Source of the DNA: Candidatus Freyrarchaeum guaymasense
Lineage (GTDB): Archaea; Asgardarchaeota; Jordarchaeia; Jordarchaeales; Freyrarchaeaceae
Assembly: GCA_030587405.1 (NCBI GenBank)
Contig: JAUQZD010000070.1
Location: 1 to 42,356, forward strand
Reading direction: 5' to 3'
Length of the DNA: 42,356 bases
Shown: piece by piece, positions 8,034 to 16,030 of the stretch
Layout: each line of letters begins with the position of its first letter
Numbering within the stretch: the first letter of the stretch is position 1
Notes under the pieces: generated by a model
What the model saw: the letters and a program-made list of their open reading frames with translations, nothing else
Databases searched by the model: none
What the model was told of the DNA's origin: nothing
Made by a program: the position numbers and the translations under genes

Positions 8034-8588
8034 ATGGGTTCTCTGATAGATTTGCTGAGCCCGGCTAGGGTGAAGGGTTTTAAGATAGTTGAAGTTCTTC
8101 CTTGCATGGCGGGCCCTGAGAAAATAAGAGTGATTGCTAGAGTGAAGGAGGAACTTCACGATGTCCTGCCGGTAATTTACCTGTATCTTCCTCAGGCGAC
8201 GTATAATGAGGAGGCTTCCTCTGTGTCGTTTATGTACTGTGACCATCTTGTGACGGTTTTTGGTGAGGGAAAAGTGACGGTGACCAACCTTAAGGACGAG
8301 GATGAAGCTAGGAAGGTGGTGGGGTACGTGGTTGACCTAGCGAACAGGGCGTTCAGGTACTTGGAGAGGGTGGGAAAGCCGCCGGCGGAGGCCGTCAAGT
8401 CTAAGCCGAAGGTTAGCCCCGTCAAACTGGTTGAACTGCTCCCTAGAACGAACTGTGGGGACTGTGGTGAGTCAAGCTGCTATAGCTTCGCTATTAAGCT
8501 GGCCACCTGCGAGAAAGACCCCTCGGACTGCCCCCACCTGGAAAGGAGGAGCGAAGTAGTCAAACTCTTACATCCGATAATAATTTAA
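8034..8588 (+). CDS. Fe-S cluster (CFeSP-type) domain protein
   Basis: The 184-residue protein has an N-terminal domain of unknown family (about residues 1-125) and a C-terminal Fe-S domain of the type found at the N-terminus of the corrinoid Fe-S protein of acetyl-CoA decarbonylase (VKLVELLPRTNCGDCGESSC followed by SFAIKLA). Five cysteines lie in or near the motif; CxxCxxxxC and the Cys of SDCPHL likely hold a [4Fe-4S] cluster. In known proteins such clusters reduce Co(II) corrinoid. No corrinoid domain is present here, so this may be an electron donor to a methyl-transfer system, perhaps with the UroD/MtaA-family gene upstream. The ATG at 8034 is preferred over GTG 8031. Confidence 0.7.
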   Translation: MGSLIDLLSPARVKGFKIVEVLPCMAGPEKIRVIARVKEELHDVLPVIYLYLPQATYNEEASSVSFMYCDHLVTVFGEGKVTVTNLKDEDEARKVVGYVVDLANRAFRYLERVGKPPAEAVKSKPKVSPVKLVELLPRTNCGDCGESSCYSFAIKLATCEKDPSDCPHLERRSEVVKLLHPIII

Positions 8589-8597
8589 TGAAAATAT

Positions 8598-8985
8598 CTA
8601 ATTTCTGCAATAGTCTTGATTTTCGACATTAATTTTGAGAAACCCATCTATCTCCATATTTCTCTTTGTAAATTCTAAATAATTCGGCATGTTTTGTAGA
8701 GCTGTTGCAAATGCACAATCTACTATGTGAAGAAGGATGTACCGGTTAGTATCTATTCTGGGTTCATCATCTTTATCTGTAGTTATAAATACGGCAATAT
8801 TTTTTCGTACTACCGGATCTCTCAAGTTCTCTTTTTCCAAAAAGCAGTTTCTGCTAATCGTTCTCTAAGGCTCGTTTTGCATGAAATAATAACTTTTACT
8901 AAATCTGTTTTTTCTTTCAACGATGAGAATGCCAATATCAGGGAAATTTCACTCCAATTCTTAATAACAATTTAAACTTTATGAT
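8598..8985 (-). pseudogene. AT-rich gene remnant, unidentified
   Basis: On the minus strand two frames join into a protein-like stretch. One runs KNWSEISLILAFSSLKEK to SCKTSLRERLAETAFW with no ATG. Then, after a frame change near 8840, comes ENLRDPVVRKNIAVFITTDK, continuing to ILLHIVDCAFATALQNMPNY and a stop at 8598. The region is clearly richer in A+T than its neighbours, which suggests foreign origin. I do not recognise the family. It may instead be chance coding. Confidence 0.3.
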
Positions 8986-9092
8986 GAATTAATGCTTCAC
9001 CACATCATCATAAATTTACGATTTAGCTCTTGAAGAAAATCTTAAATTTGTTGGCGTGTAATAGCAGTGTTCAAAGGGATGGGGTGTTTATA

Positions 9093-10391
9093 GTGGAGTT
9101 TAGGGATTTGAGTTTTCCTCGTGGCTTCCTGTGGGGTTGTGCTGTCTCCGCTCACCAGGTTGAGGGCAACAACACGAATAATAACTGGTGGAGATGGGAA
9201 AAGGAGGGACACACTTTAGACTTGTCCGGGGTCGCATGCGACCACTACAACAGGTATGAAGAGGACTTTGAGATCGCGAGGCGCCTCAACCTTAACGCTT
9301 TTAGAACCTCTATAGAGTGGAGTAGGATTGAGAGGAAGGAAGGGAAGTGGAACAGGAGGGAGCTGGAGCACTACCGCAAGATGATCCTCGCAATGAGGGA
9401 GAAGGGGCTTACACCGATGATCACGCTCCACCACTTCACGGATCCAATCTGGTTTGCTGAGAGGGGAGGGTGGGAGAAGCCTGAAAGCGTTGACCTTTTT
9501 GAGAGGTTTGCAAGGCGCGTCGTGGAGGAGCTAGGGGACCTGATACCCTTCTATAACACGATTAATGAGCCGATGGTTTACGCCATAATGGGGTACCTGT
9601 TCGGCATCTTCCCTCCGGGGGAGCGGGACCTCGCTAAAGCGGTGAACGTCGCCAGAAACCTGTTGATGGCGCACGCGAGAGCGTACAGGGCAATCCACGA
9701 GGTGTGCGAGGAGAGGGGGTTCCCCAAGCCGCAGGTTGGCATAGTCAAGAACATGATATACTTTGAGCCGTTGGATCCAAACAACAAGGAGCACGTGAGC
9801 ACGGCGGAGAACATGGACAACGCATACAACAACTGGTTCCTTGAGTGCATACACACGGGGGCTGTTCAGCCCCCCTTCGGCGATGGGAAGGAGGAAGAGG
9901 GGCTCAAGGGTGCATGGGACTTCATAGGGCTGAACTACTACACTAAGGAGATATGCCTCCCCAGCCCCGACCCGACGAGGCTTTTCAGGGTGATACCTTT
10001 AGACGCTGAAGTCTCCGACTACTTCTGGATCGTTTACCCTGAAGGAATCTACAAGATGCTTACTAGGCTGAAAAAGTACGGTAAGCCGGTGTACGTGACG
10101 GAGAACGGGATAGCGGCGGTCAACGACAGGCAGAGGTGCAGGTACATACTACGCCACCTGGCAGAGGCGCACAGGGCGATAAGTGACGGCGTCGACTTGA
10201 GGGGGTACTTCCACTGGTCTCTAATAGACAACTTCGAGTGGAATGAAGGCTTCAGAATGAGGTTTGGACTGGTCGAAGTCGACTTCAGAACTCTGGAGAG
10301 GAAGCCTAGGGAAAGCGCGTACCTTTACGCTGAGATAGCAAGGAGAAACAAGGTTACAGCCAAAATGATGAGAAAGTACCTAAAGAGGTAG
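9093..10391 (+). CDS. GH1 family beta-glycosidase (Lac-S-like)
   Basis: This is a glycoside hydrolase family 1 barrel of about 432 residues. The N-terminal signature FPRGFLWGCAVSAHQVEG is followed by WSRIERKEGKWN, the general acid/base in TINEPM and the nucleophile in VTENG. A FHWSLIDNFEWNEGFRMRFG block near the end holds sugar-binding residues. Such enzymes remove terminal beta-glucosyl, beta-galactosyl or related residues, usually in the cytoplasm; no signal peptide is visible. I place the start at GTG 9093, with GGGGTG just upstream, because the extra 21 residues from 9030 do not resemble family members. Archaeal GH1 proteins are often 470-490 residues, so this is a slightly short form. 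It stands alone, with an AT-rich remnant before it and a minus-strand gene after it. Confidence 0.9.
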   Translation: MEFRDLSFPRGFLWGCAVSAHQVEGNNTNNNWWRWEKEGHTLDLSGVACDHYNRYEEDFEIARRLNLNAFRTSIEWSRIERKEGKWNRRELEHYRKMILAMREKGLTPMITLHHFTDPIWFAERGGWEKPESVDLFERFARRVVEELGDLIPFYNTINEPMVYAIMGYLFGIFPPGERDLAKAVNVARNLLMAHARAYRAIHEVCEERGFPKPQVGIVKNMIYFEPLDPNNKEHVSTAENMDNAYNNWFLECIHTGAVQPPFGDGKEEEGLKGAWDFIGLNYYTKEICLPSPDPTRLFRVIPLDAEVSDYFWIVYPEGIYKMLTRLKKYGKPVYVTENGIAAVNDRQRCRYILRHLAEAHRAISDGVDLRGYFHWSLIDNFEWNEGFRMRFGLVEVDFRTLERKPRESAYLYAEIARRNKVTAKMMRKYLKR

Positions 10392-10515
10392 CTGAGAAGC
10401 GAGAAGACCCGCTGGTGCAACCCGCAAACCACCCTCTCATTTTAATGAGAAGGGCTTCCCGAGAATTTGCTTGAGAAGGCCTAGTGGAGTCTAGATGGGG
10501 TCAGCAAATTGGCGG

Positions 10516-11019
10516 TTACCTGAGTATTATCGCTGAGATTACGTGAATGGCAAGGCGGAGGGCTAAAGCGTAAATGGCTATCTGAGGTCCAAAGAAGAAT
10601 GGTATTATTACGATTAGTCCGAGCACGCCAAGTGATGCAGCCATTCGGCGCTTACGCTCAATCCCCCTTGAAACCATGATCAAGACGGCGTCAAGTATGA
10701 CGAAGATTATGGCGGCCACCACCATGCTCGAATACCAGATGAACCCTAGCAGCTCCTTAGCCCACGTATAAGCCATTATCTGAGCTACAAGGTATATGGA
10801 CAAGTAGGTGCTTGCCTCAACGTACGGGTAGAGGTAGGGGGAGGAGGCTGCAAGGAGAGACATGGTGAAACTGTAGCCTTCAAGGTAGCGTAGATAGAAG
10901 TATGTCCACCCTATCCAGATCAGGGATGCTGGAACCCCTATGAAAGAGGTTATGAGTCCTACAGGAACCTCTTCTTCATAACCTTCGTAATAATTCCCGT
11001 AATCGCTCAAGGCAACCAC
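10516..11019 (-). CDS. Small multi-pass membrane protein, unknown function
   Basis: The 167-residue protein begins with a short acidic tail (DYGNYYEGYEEEVP), then has about five hydrophobic spans. Examples are GLITSFIGVPASLIWIGWTY near residue 20, SSMVVAAIIFVILDAVLIMV near 97 and LGVLGLIVIIPFFFGPQIAI near 130. A basic loop RGIERKRR lies between the last two and suggests a cytoplasmic side. No catalytic motif is seen. It could be a membrane anchor or a transporter-like small protein. It lies between the GH1 gene (convergent) and the LLM flavoenzyme gene (same strand, 115 bp upstream). Confidence 0.65.
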   Translation of the reverse strand: MVALSDYGNYYEGYEEEVPVGLITSFIGVPASLIWIGWTYFYLRYLEGYSFTMSLLAASSPYLYPYVEASTYLSIYLVAQIMAYTWAKELLGFIWYSSMVVAAIIFVILDAVLIMVSRGIERKRRMAASLGVLGLIVIIPFFFGPQIAIYALALRLAIHVISAIILR

Positions 11020-11134
11020 TCTAGACTATTACCGTCTTTTAAAGGTTAAAAGGTTTCTGGTGGTGGATGAAAAAGGAGGGATCCTCGAGGATGTTAACGC
11101 AACAGTTTAAAGGAATTTGATGAGGCTGTGCTGT

Positions 11135-12259
11135 TCATCCTTTTATGTATTCTAAAACTTTGGCCATCGCGTTGAACGATGACCTCACCTTCTTCAGGTC
11201 ACCGAAGAATGTTATGTTCCATAGTACCACGTGTTTGAGCCCTACTTTAACGTAGTCTTCTAGGGCTTTTATTATGTCATCCGGTGTCCCGTTAAGTATG
11301 TATCTTTCACAGACCTCGACTGGAACCTTTTCCAGGGCGGCTAAGACGCGTTCCCTCGAATACCTTGTGGGGACGTAGTCGGCGAAGGGCACGGACTTGT
11401 ATCCTAAGGGGTGCTGGTATCCTGCTTCCTCGTAGGCTTGGTAGGGTAGTGTCAATGCGAAAGCCTTTATCATTGGTGAGGCGAGCACCCTCTTACACTC
11501 CTCAGCTTCCTCGTCTATGACAACGTAGCACCACATGGCTGGGGTGATCTCTTCAGGGCTTCTTCCAGCCTCCCTTGCAGCGTCCTGAACTATTCTTAGC
11601 CCTTCTTTATAGTTTTGGAGGGGCATGTAGGTTGGGAACCAGCCATCCCCCAGCCGCCCGGCGATCCTCATTGTTCTCTTTCCGTGGGCCGCCACCCATA
11701 TAGGCGGGTATCGCCCCTCCCTGTAGGGTTCAAGCGTTAAGACTGCGTCCCTTAACCTCCAGAAGGCTCCGTCATAGTTGACCTTTCCCTCGCTCTCCCA
11801 GAGGAGCCTTATCAGGGTTAAGGCCTCTTCAAGCCTTGAGGCGGGCTTCTCATAATTTATCCCGTATGGCTCGATGTTCTCGTACTCTCCAGCCCCTATT
11901 CCAAGGATAAAGCGGCCCTTGGATATGTGATCCAGCGTCAGGGCTGCTTGGGCAAGCATGGCGGGGTGCCTTCTAAAGCACTCCGTGACACTGGTCCCCA
12001 TCAGAAGCCTTGAAGTGTGGCAGGCGACAGCGGCGATCGTGGTCAGAGACTCAAAGTAGGTGTGGGGGCTCTTCTGACGGGCTGCGATCTCCGCTATGTC
12101 CGGGGTCCAGATCGACTCTGGAATCCACCCCATCAGGTGGTCAGGCCACCAAGCTGAGTCGTACCCTTGCTCCTCAGCCTTCCTTGCATGCTTAATAACG
12201 TTCTCAAAGGGGGGGAGAATCGTCCCGGGGGTTCCAACACGAAGCTCATGGATGTCCAA
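11135..12259 (-). CDS. LLM-class flavin/F420-dependent oxidoreductase
   Basis: This luciferase-like monooxygenase-fold protein of about 374 residues shows the family landmarks: AEEQGYDSAWWPDH near the N-terminus, SLTTIAAVACHTSRLLMGTS, the GRFILGIGAGE strand, PPIWVAAHGKRTMRIAGRLG near the middle and a LNGTPDDIIKALEDYVKVG helix near the end. In archaea such enzymes usually move hydride between coenzyme F420 and a substrate. The closest general type would be F420-dependent dehydrogenases or ketoreductases; the substrate is unknown. TTG at 12259 lies six bases after GGAGGT on the minus strand, while the longer GTG start at 12268 falls inside that Shine-Dalgarno, so I prefer TTG. It is co-directional with the ACD alpha gene upstream. 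Confidence 0.82.
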   Translation of the reverse strand: MDIHELRVGTPGTILPPFENVIKHARKAEEQGYDSAWWPDHLMGWIPESIWTPDIAEIAARQKSPHTYFESLTTIAAVACHTSRLLMGTSVTECFRRHPAMLAQAALTLDHISKGRFILGIGAGEYENIEPYGINYEKPASRLEEALTLIRLLWESEGKVNYDGAFWRLRDAVLTLEPYREGRYPPIWVAAHGKRTMRIAGRLGDGWFPTYMPLQNYKEGLRIVQDAAREAGRSPEEITPAMWCYVVIDEEAEECKRVLASPMIKAFALTLPYQAYEEAGYQHPLGYKSVPFADYVPTRYSRERVLAALEKVPVEVCERYILNGTPDDIIKALEDYVKVGLKHVVLWNITFFGDLKKVRSSFNAMAKVLEYIKG

Positions 12260-12312
12260 ACGATCCACCTCCCTCCAAGACCGGGTAGCTTCCTACTCAT
12301 CCGGCAAACCTC

Positions 12313-12324
12313 GTTTATTTAATG
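12313..12324 (-). promoter_or_regulatory. TATA box for the LLM-class gene
   Basis: The minus strand reads CATTAAATAAAC, about 55 nt before the TTG start at 12259. Identified by sequence and position only. Confidence 0.35.
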
Positions 12325-12591
12325 ATTGTAAGGGGTAATTAACTGTTTTTAACTGTTTTTACTGGCGTGGCTTCAAGCGATTTTCTAGGTTCTAAGTCAC
12401 ACTTTCTTTTCCTAAATTCTACGTTTTTCAGTTACTTTCAAGGAAGATTGATTCTCTGCTTTCCACCAGCAAACAACCTTCTTCCAACCCAAGAAAAACG
12501 ATGCAAATAAAGACGATGATTTCCCTAAATCATTTAATGGAGTCGCTCAAACTAGGCATGTGAGAGACCATCATAGATGACGAAAATGATG

Positions 12592-12604
12592 ATAAAAAAA
12601 TGGC
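12592..12604 (-). terminator. Oligo-T terminator of the ACD alpha gene
   Basis: The minus strand reads CCATTTTTTTATC about 20 nt after the stop of the gene ending at 12626. Runs of T are the usual archaeal stop signal for transcription. Confidence 0.4.
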
Positions 12605-12625
12605 CGGGAGAAGGGGGTGAACCGG

Positions 12626-14032
12626 CTATTTTAAACGGTTTACAACCGATTTGTACTGGTATAATGCGGCTAGCACCCTAGCCGTTAACGTGAGAGACCT
12701 TAAAACCGGTATGTTGAACTGTTTGAAGCCCTCCTCAACCATCTGCACCACCTTCTCGTCTCCGAACCCTAACACCACGGTCGGCTTCCTACTTCTTGAT
12801 GCGATGTCGCCAAGGTGTTTAAAGAAGGGGGTGAGGTCTGCTCCGAAGTAGCGTGGATTAGCAACTATCCCTGGAATGGCGAAGATGAAGATCATGGACC
12901 CAACGTTCGGATCCCTTCCCAAGAGTTCAACTATCGGGGCTGCCGACTCAATTACTGCCGGTCCAACGTCGACGGGGTTTCTGCATGACGCCCATGAGGG
13001 AGCCGCCTCCTCTAGTTTACTCCTTGTTTCCCGGGTGAATGATGCCAGCTTGATGCCGAGCGAGTCCAGCTCATCGCATAGCATGGCAGCTAGGGAGCCG
13101 GAGTTCGTGAGGACGGCTACTCCCCCTTCTGATGGGAGAGGCTGAGACGTGAAGGCCATGGCCGTGTAGAGGAGCTCGTCTATGTTTTCAACCCTTATTG
13201 CCCCAGCTTGCTTAAGTGCAGCGCTGAAAACCTCGTCGCTTCCAGCTATGCTTCCCGTGTGGCTCATCACGGCTCTGGCTCCTGTCTCGGTCCTACCGGA
13301 CTTTAAAACCAAGACTGGCTTCCTAGCTGAGGCACGTTTGAATGTTTCAATCAGCTTACGCCCCCTTCCAGGCTTAACCCCTTCAATGTATAAGCATATG
13401 ACCTTCGTCTCTTCGTCGTCGGCAAGGTACTCGACCACATCCACCTCGTCCACGTCACACTTGTTTCCAAGCGTGACAACCTTGCTTAAGCCAATCCCTC
13501 TCGAGCAGGCCCAGTCGACGATGGAGGTGCCAAAGATCCCTGACTGCCCGACGAAGGCTATGCCCCCCCTGATAAGGGAGGCGACGTCGACGTCAGCCGT
13601 GGTAAACATGTTAGAGGTGTTCACTACGCCGACGCAGTTTGGCCCCATGACCCTTACCCCGTTAGCCTTAGCCAGCTCCACTAGCTCCCTTTCCATCCGT
13701 GCACCATCCTCCCCCGTCTCCGAGAAGCCAGCGGACTCGACTATCACGTGACGGATCCCCTTCTCAGCGCAGTCCCTTAAAACGTCGACTACAGCCCTGC
13801 TCGGGACTATCACGACGGCGAGGTCGACTGGCTCAGGGATGTCCTTGACAGATCTTAACGCCTTCACGCCCATGACTTTTCCGCCCTTAACATTTACAAG
13901 GTAGCTCTTCACGCTGGGATGGGAAAGAATGTTTCTAGTTGGAACATAGCCAAATCCAGGGTTTTCCGTTGCCCCTATGACCGCAACAGAGCGAGGGTTG
14001 AAAAAAGCGTCTAGCGATGCAGGCTCACCCAT
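12626..14032 (-). CDS. ADP-forming acyl-CoA synthetase (ACD) alpha-type protein
   Basis: The 468-residue protein has the ACD alpha plan. A CoA-binding Rossmann domain (FFNPRSVAVIGATENPGFG) comes first, then two succinyl-CoA-ligase-like domains (GGIAFVGQSGIFGTS; VAVLTNSGSLAAM). The phosphohistidine loop SHTGSIAG is present, with His about residue 258. ACD enzymes convert acyl-CoA, ADP and phosphate to acid, CoA and ATP, the energy-saving step of archaeal amino acid and sugar fermentation. The ATP-grasp beta subunit is not in the window and must be encoded elsewhere. The ATG at 14032 is preferred over the upstream GTG at 14041. It lies in a minus-strand block with the LLM flavoenzyme gene. Confidence 0.87.
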   Translation of the reverse strand: MGEPASLDAFFNPRSVAVIGATENPGFGYVPTRNILSHPSVKSYLVNVKGGKVMGVKALRSVKDIPEPVDLAVVIVPSRAVVDVLRDCAEKGIRHVIVESAGFSETGEDGARMERELVELAKANGVRVMGPNCVGVVNTSNMFTTADVDVASLIRGGIAFVGQSGIFGTSIVDWACSRGIGLSKVVTLGNKCDVDEVDVVEYLADDEETKVICLYIEGVKPGRGRKLIETFKRASARKPVLVLKSGRTETGARAVMSHTGSIAGSDEVFSAALKQAGAIRVENIDELLYTAMAFTSQPLPSEGGVAVLTNSGSLAAMLCDELDSLGIKLASFTRETRSKLEEAAPSWASCRNPVDVGPAVIESAAPIVELLGRDPNVGSMIFIFAIPGIVANPRYFGADLTPFFKHLGDIASRSRKPTVVLGFGDEKVVQMVEEGFKQFNIPVLRSLTLTARVLAALYQYKSVVNRLK

Positions 14033-14041
14033 CACGAACAC

Positions 14042-14637
14042 CCATACAAACTAAAAAGGAACACTTATTAATAATGTTCACCCGCCATCACCCACTCATC
14101 ATGAACACTCGTTTAAGGTTCCCCCAAACACTTAACGCGTCACGATGCCGGGAAAGCACTCTTTCAGGGTTTAAACGTTTACCTCAGGCGCATTCCTGAG
14201 GTACTAAGTTACGTGTCTGGCGTTAAATGGTTTCCACATTAAAAGCCGGGGCAGAAACATTCAAAAAATAGCGAAGTATAATATAACCTTCGTAATGAAG
14301 TGTGACGTATGAGTGAAAACTACTACCTCCTAGGGAGGTTTGTAGGAGGCTTAGCGAGGCGAAAGCCAACACGCAACCATTATAGAATACACAGGGCTGG
14401 CGGCAGTGCGAAGACCACGCTGCCCTCTTCCTTCAATCCCCTATTAGGCGACAGTCTGGAATGGAGAGCAAGTAAGGATGCTTTAAGGCTTATCTTGCCT
14501 CTCTTTTAACCGACCGCTTTCTGACCTGCAAGCTTCCGTTGGTGTAGAGGCGTGCTGTGCCACAAACATCTGCTTGAGAAAAATTTTTATTCTTAATCCT
14601 TTATCTTTCGACAAAAAGGTTAGGTGCTGGAGGGCTG
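14042..14637. other. Long intergenic stretch before glutamate dehydrogenase
   Basis: It contains a perfect hairpin at 14181-14202 and a 66-codon open frame at 14309-14509. That frame is preceded by a TATA-like GTATAATATAACC but has a weak Shine-Dalgarno and no recognisable product; I do not call it a gene. AAATTTTTATT near 14581 could be the TATA box for the next gene. Confidence 0.35.
14181..14202. promoter_or_regulatory. Perfect 8-bp-stem inverted repeat
   Basis: ACCTCAGG and CCTGAGGT flank the loop CGCATT. It lies in the upstream region between the divergent ACD alpha and glutamate dehydrogenase genes and could be an operator for either. Just before it is a second small symmetric sequence, GTTTAAAC. 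Confidence 0.35.
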
Positions 14638-15903
14638 ATGATGAGCTCTGACGGATCTTTCAAGGACGTTTTAGAGTTTTTTGATAGAGCGGCAGAGCGT
14701 TTAAAGCTGGAACGATACATTTATGACATCCTGAGTAAGCCTCAGAGGTGCCTGTCAGTCTCGTTCCCTGTTAGGATGGATGATGGGAGCATTAGGATCT
14801 TCGAGGGGTACAGGGTTCACTACAATTATGCGTTAGGTCCATGTAAGGGGGGTGTCCGCTACCATCCATCAGTAACGCTAGACGAGGTTACGGCTTTAGC
14901 GGCCATCATGACTTGGAAGTGCTCTCTTGTAGGCCTCCCTTACGGGGGAGGGAAGGGAGGGGTTGCATGCAACCCAACTAAGATGTCTCCTAGCGAGCTT
15001 GAAAGGCTTACGAGACGCTACGTCTACATGGTTCTCCCCTTAATCGGCCCAGAGGTGGACATCATGGCGCCAGACCTTTACACCAACGAGCAGATAATGG
15101 CCTGGATGATGGACACGTACAGCATGCTTAAAGGCTACACTGTTCCCGGGGTGGTTACAGGTAAACCAGTAGATATAGGAGGAACTCTAGGGAGGAAGTA
15201 TGCTACTGGAAGAGGGGTAGCTATTGTGACCGTTAGAGCGCTAGAGCATTACGGGATTCCCGTGGAAAACGCGACGGTAGCCATCCAAGGGTTTGGGAAC
15301 GTAGGCGCGTACGCCGCGAAAGACCTCGCGGAGAGAGGGGTAAAGATAGTAGGGATAACGACAAGTAGAGGCGGCCTCTTTAACTCGGACGGGCTACCAG
15401 TCCAGAAACTCTTCGAGGAGGTATACGTTAACAGGAGACATCCAAGCGAGGTTGGAGGAGGTGATTACATAGGTCCCGCTGAGGCGAACAAAGCAATCCT
15501 CGAAATGGACGTAGATGTGCTGATCCCAGCCGCGATGGAAGAACAGATCACTAGGGAGAACGCAGACAGGATAAACGCGAAGATAGTCGTGGAGGGGGCT
15601 AATGCGCCGACCACGAGCGACGGGGACAGGATACTGTGCGAGAGGAACATACCGGTCGTCCCAGACGTCTTAGCTAATAGTGGAGGAGTAATAGTGTCGT
15701 ATTTTGAATGGGTTCAGGACATTCAGTCGTTCTTCTGGACGGAGGAGGAAGTCGTCAGAAGACTGGATGAGAGAATACTGGACTCGTTCACGAGAGTCAT
15801 AAACCTAGCTGAGAAAGAAAAGTTAGACCTGAGAACGGCGGCATACATGATCGCAATAGACAGAGTTGCAAGGGCTATAAGAATGAGAGGAATATTCCCG
15901 TAG
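14638..15903 (+). CDS. gdhA: Glutamate dehydrogenase
   Basis: The 421-residue protein is a full-length hexameric-type glutamate dehydrogenase. It reversibly converts glutamate to 2-oxoglutarate and ammonia with NAD(P). Landmarks are GPCKGGVRYHPSV near residue 67, the catalytic lysine in PYGGGKGG (about 106), MAPDLYTNEQIMAWMMDTY, the dinucleotide-binding AIQGFGNVG near 217 and PDVLANSGGVIVSYFEW near the end. In peptide-fermenting archaea it regenerates the 2-oxoglutarate used by transaminases, matching indolepyruvate oxidoreductase and ACD alpha genes elsewhere in the window. An AGGTGCTGGAGG stretch precedes the double ATG; the second ATG at 14641 is equally possible. It appears to be transcribed alone. 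Confidence 0.95.
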   Translation: MMSSDGSFKDVLEFFDRAAERLKLERYIYDILSKPQRCLSVSFPVRMDDGSIRIFEGYRVHYNYALGPCKGGVRYHPSVTLDEVTALAAIMTWKCSLVGLPYGGGKGGVACNPTKMSPSELERLTRRYVYMVLPLIGPEVDIMAPDLYTNEQIMAWMMDTYSMLKGYTVPGVVTGKPVDIGGTLGRKYATGRGVAIVTVRALEHYGIPVENATVAIQGFGNVGAYAAKDLAERGVKIVGITTSRGGLFNSDGLPVQKLFEEVYVNRRHPSEVGGGDYIGPAEANKAILEMDVDVLIPAAMEEQITRENADRINAKIVVEGANAPTTSDGDRILCERNIPVVPDVLANSGGVIVSYFEWVQDIQSFFWTEEEVVRRLDERILDSFTRVINLAEKEKLDLRTAAYMIAIDRVARAIRMRGIFP

Positions 15904-16030
15904 GCGGAGCAAACACCCTATCTTTATCTTCCCTTTCCATTCAGCGACTCGGCTCGAAACACAAGCAACCTCCGGTCTCCAACGGCAAAGGTGACATTAA
16001 ATCCCTGAAGCCGAAGTTAAACGTGAAAGC

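Larger units (their letters stand above)
12269..12625. other. Intergenic stretch with promoter and terminator signals
   Basis: No gene was seen. It holds a candidate TATA box (12313-12324) for the LLM gene and an oligo-T terminator (12592-12604) for the ACD alpha gene, both on the minus strand. Confidence 0.4.

Noticed and set aside
13182..13751. Long plus-strand open frame of 189 codons opposite the ACD alpha gene
   Set aside because: It is the antisense shadow of a well-supported gene, has no family motifs and uses a Ser/Thr/Pro-rich composition typical of shadows.
14309..14509. 66-codon open frame before glutamate dehydrogenase
   Set aside because: Weak Shine-Dalgarno, no recognisable product and basic composition; kept only as a note in the intergenic entry.
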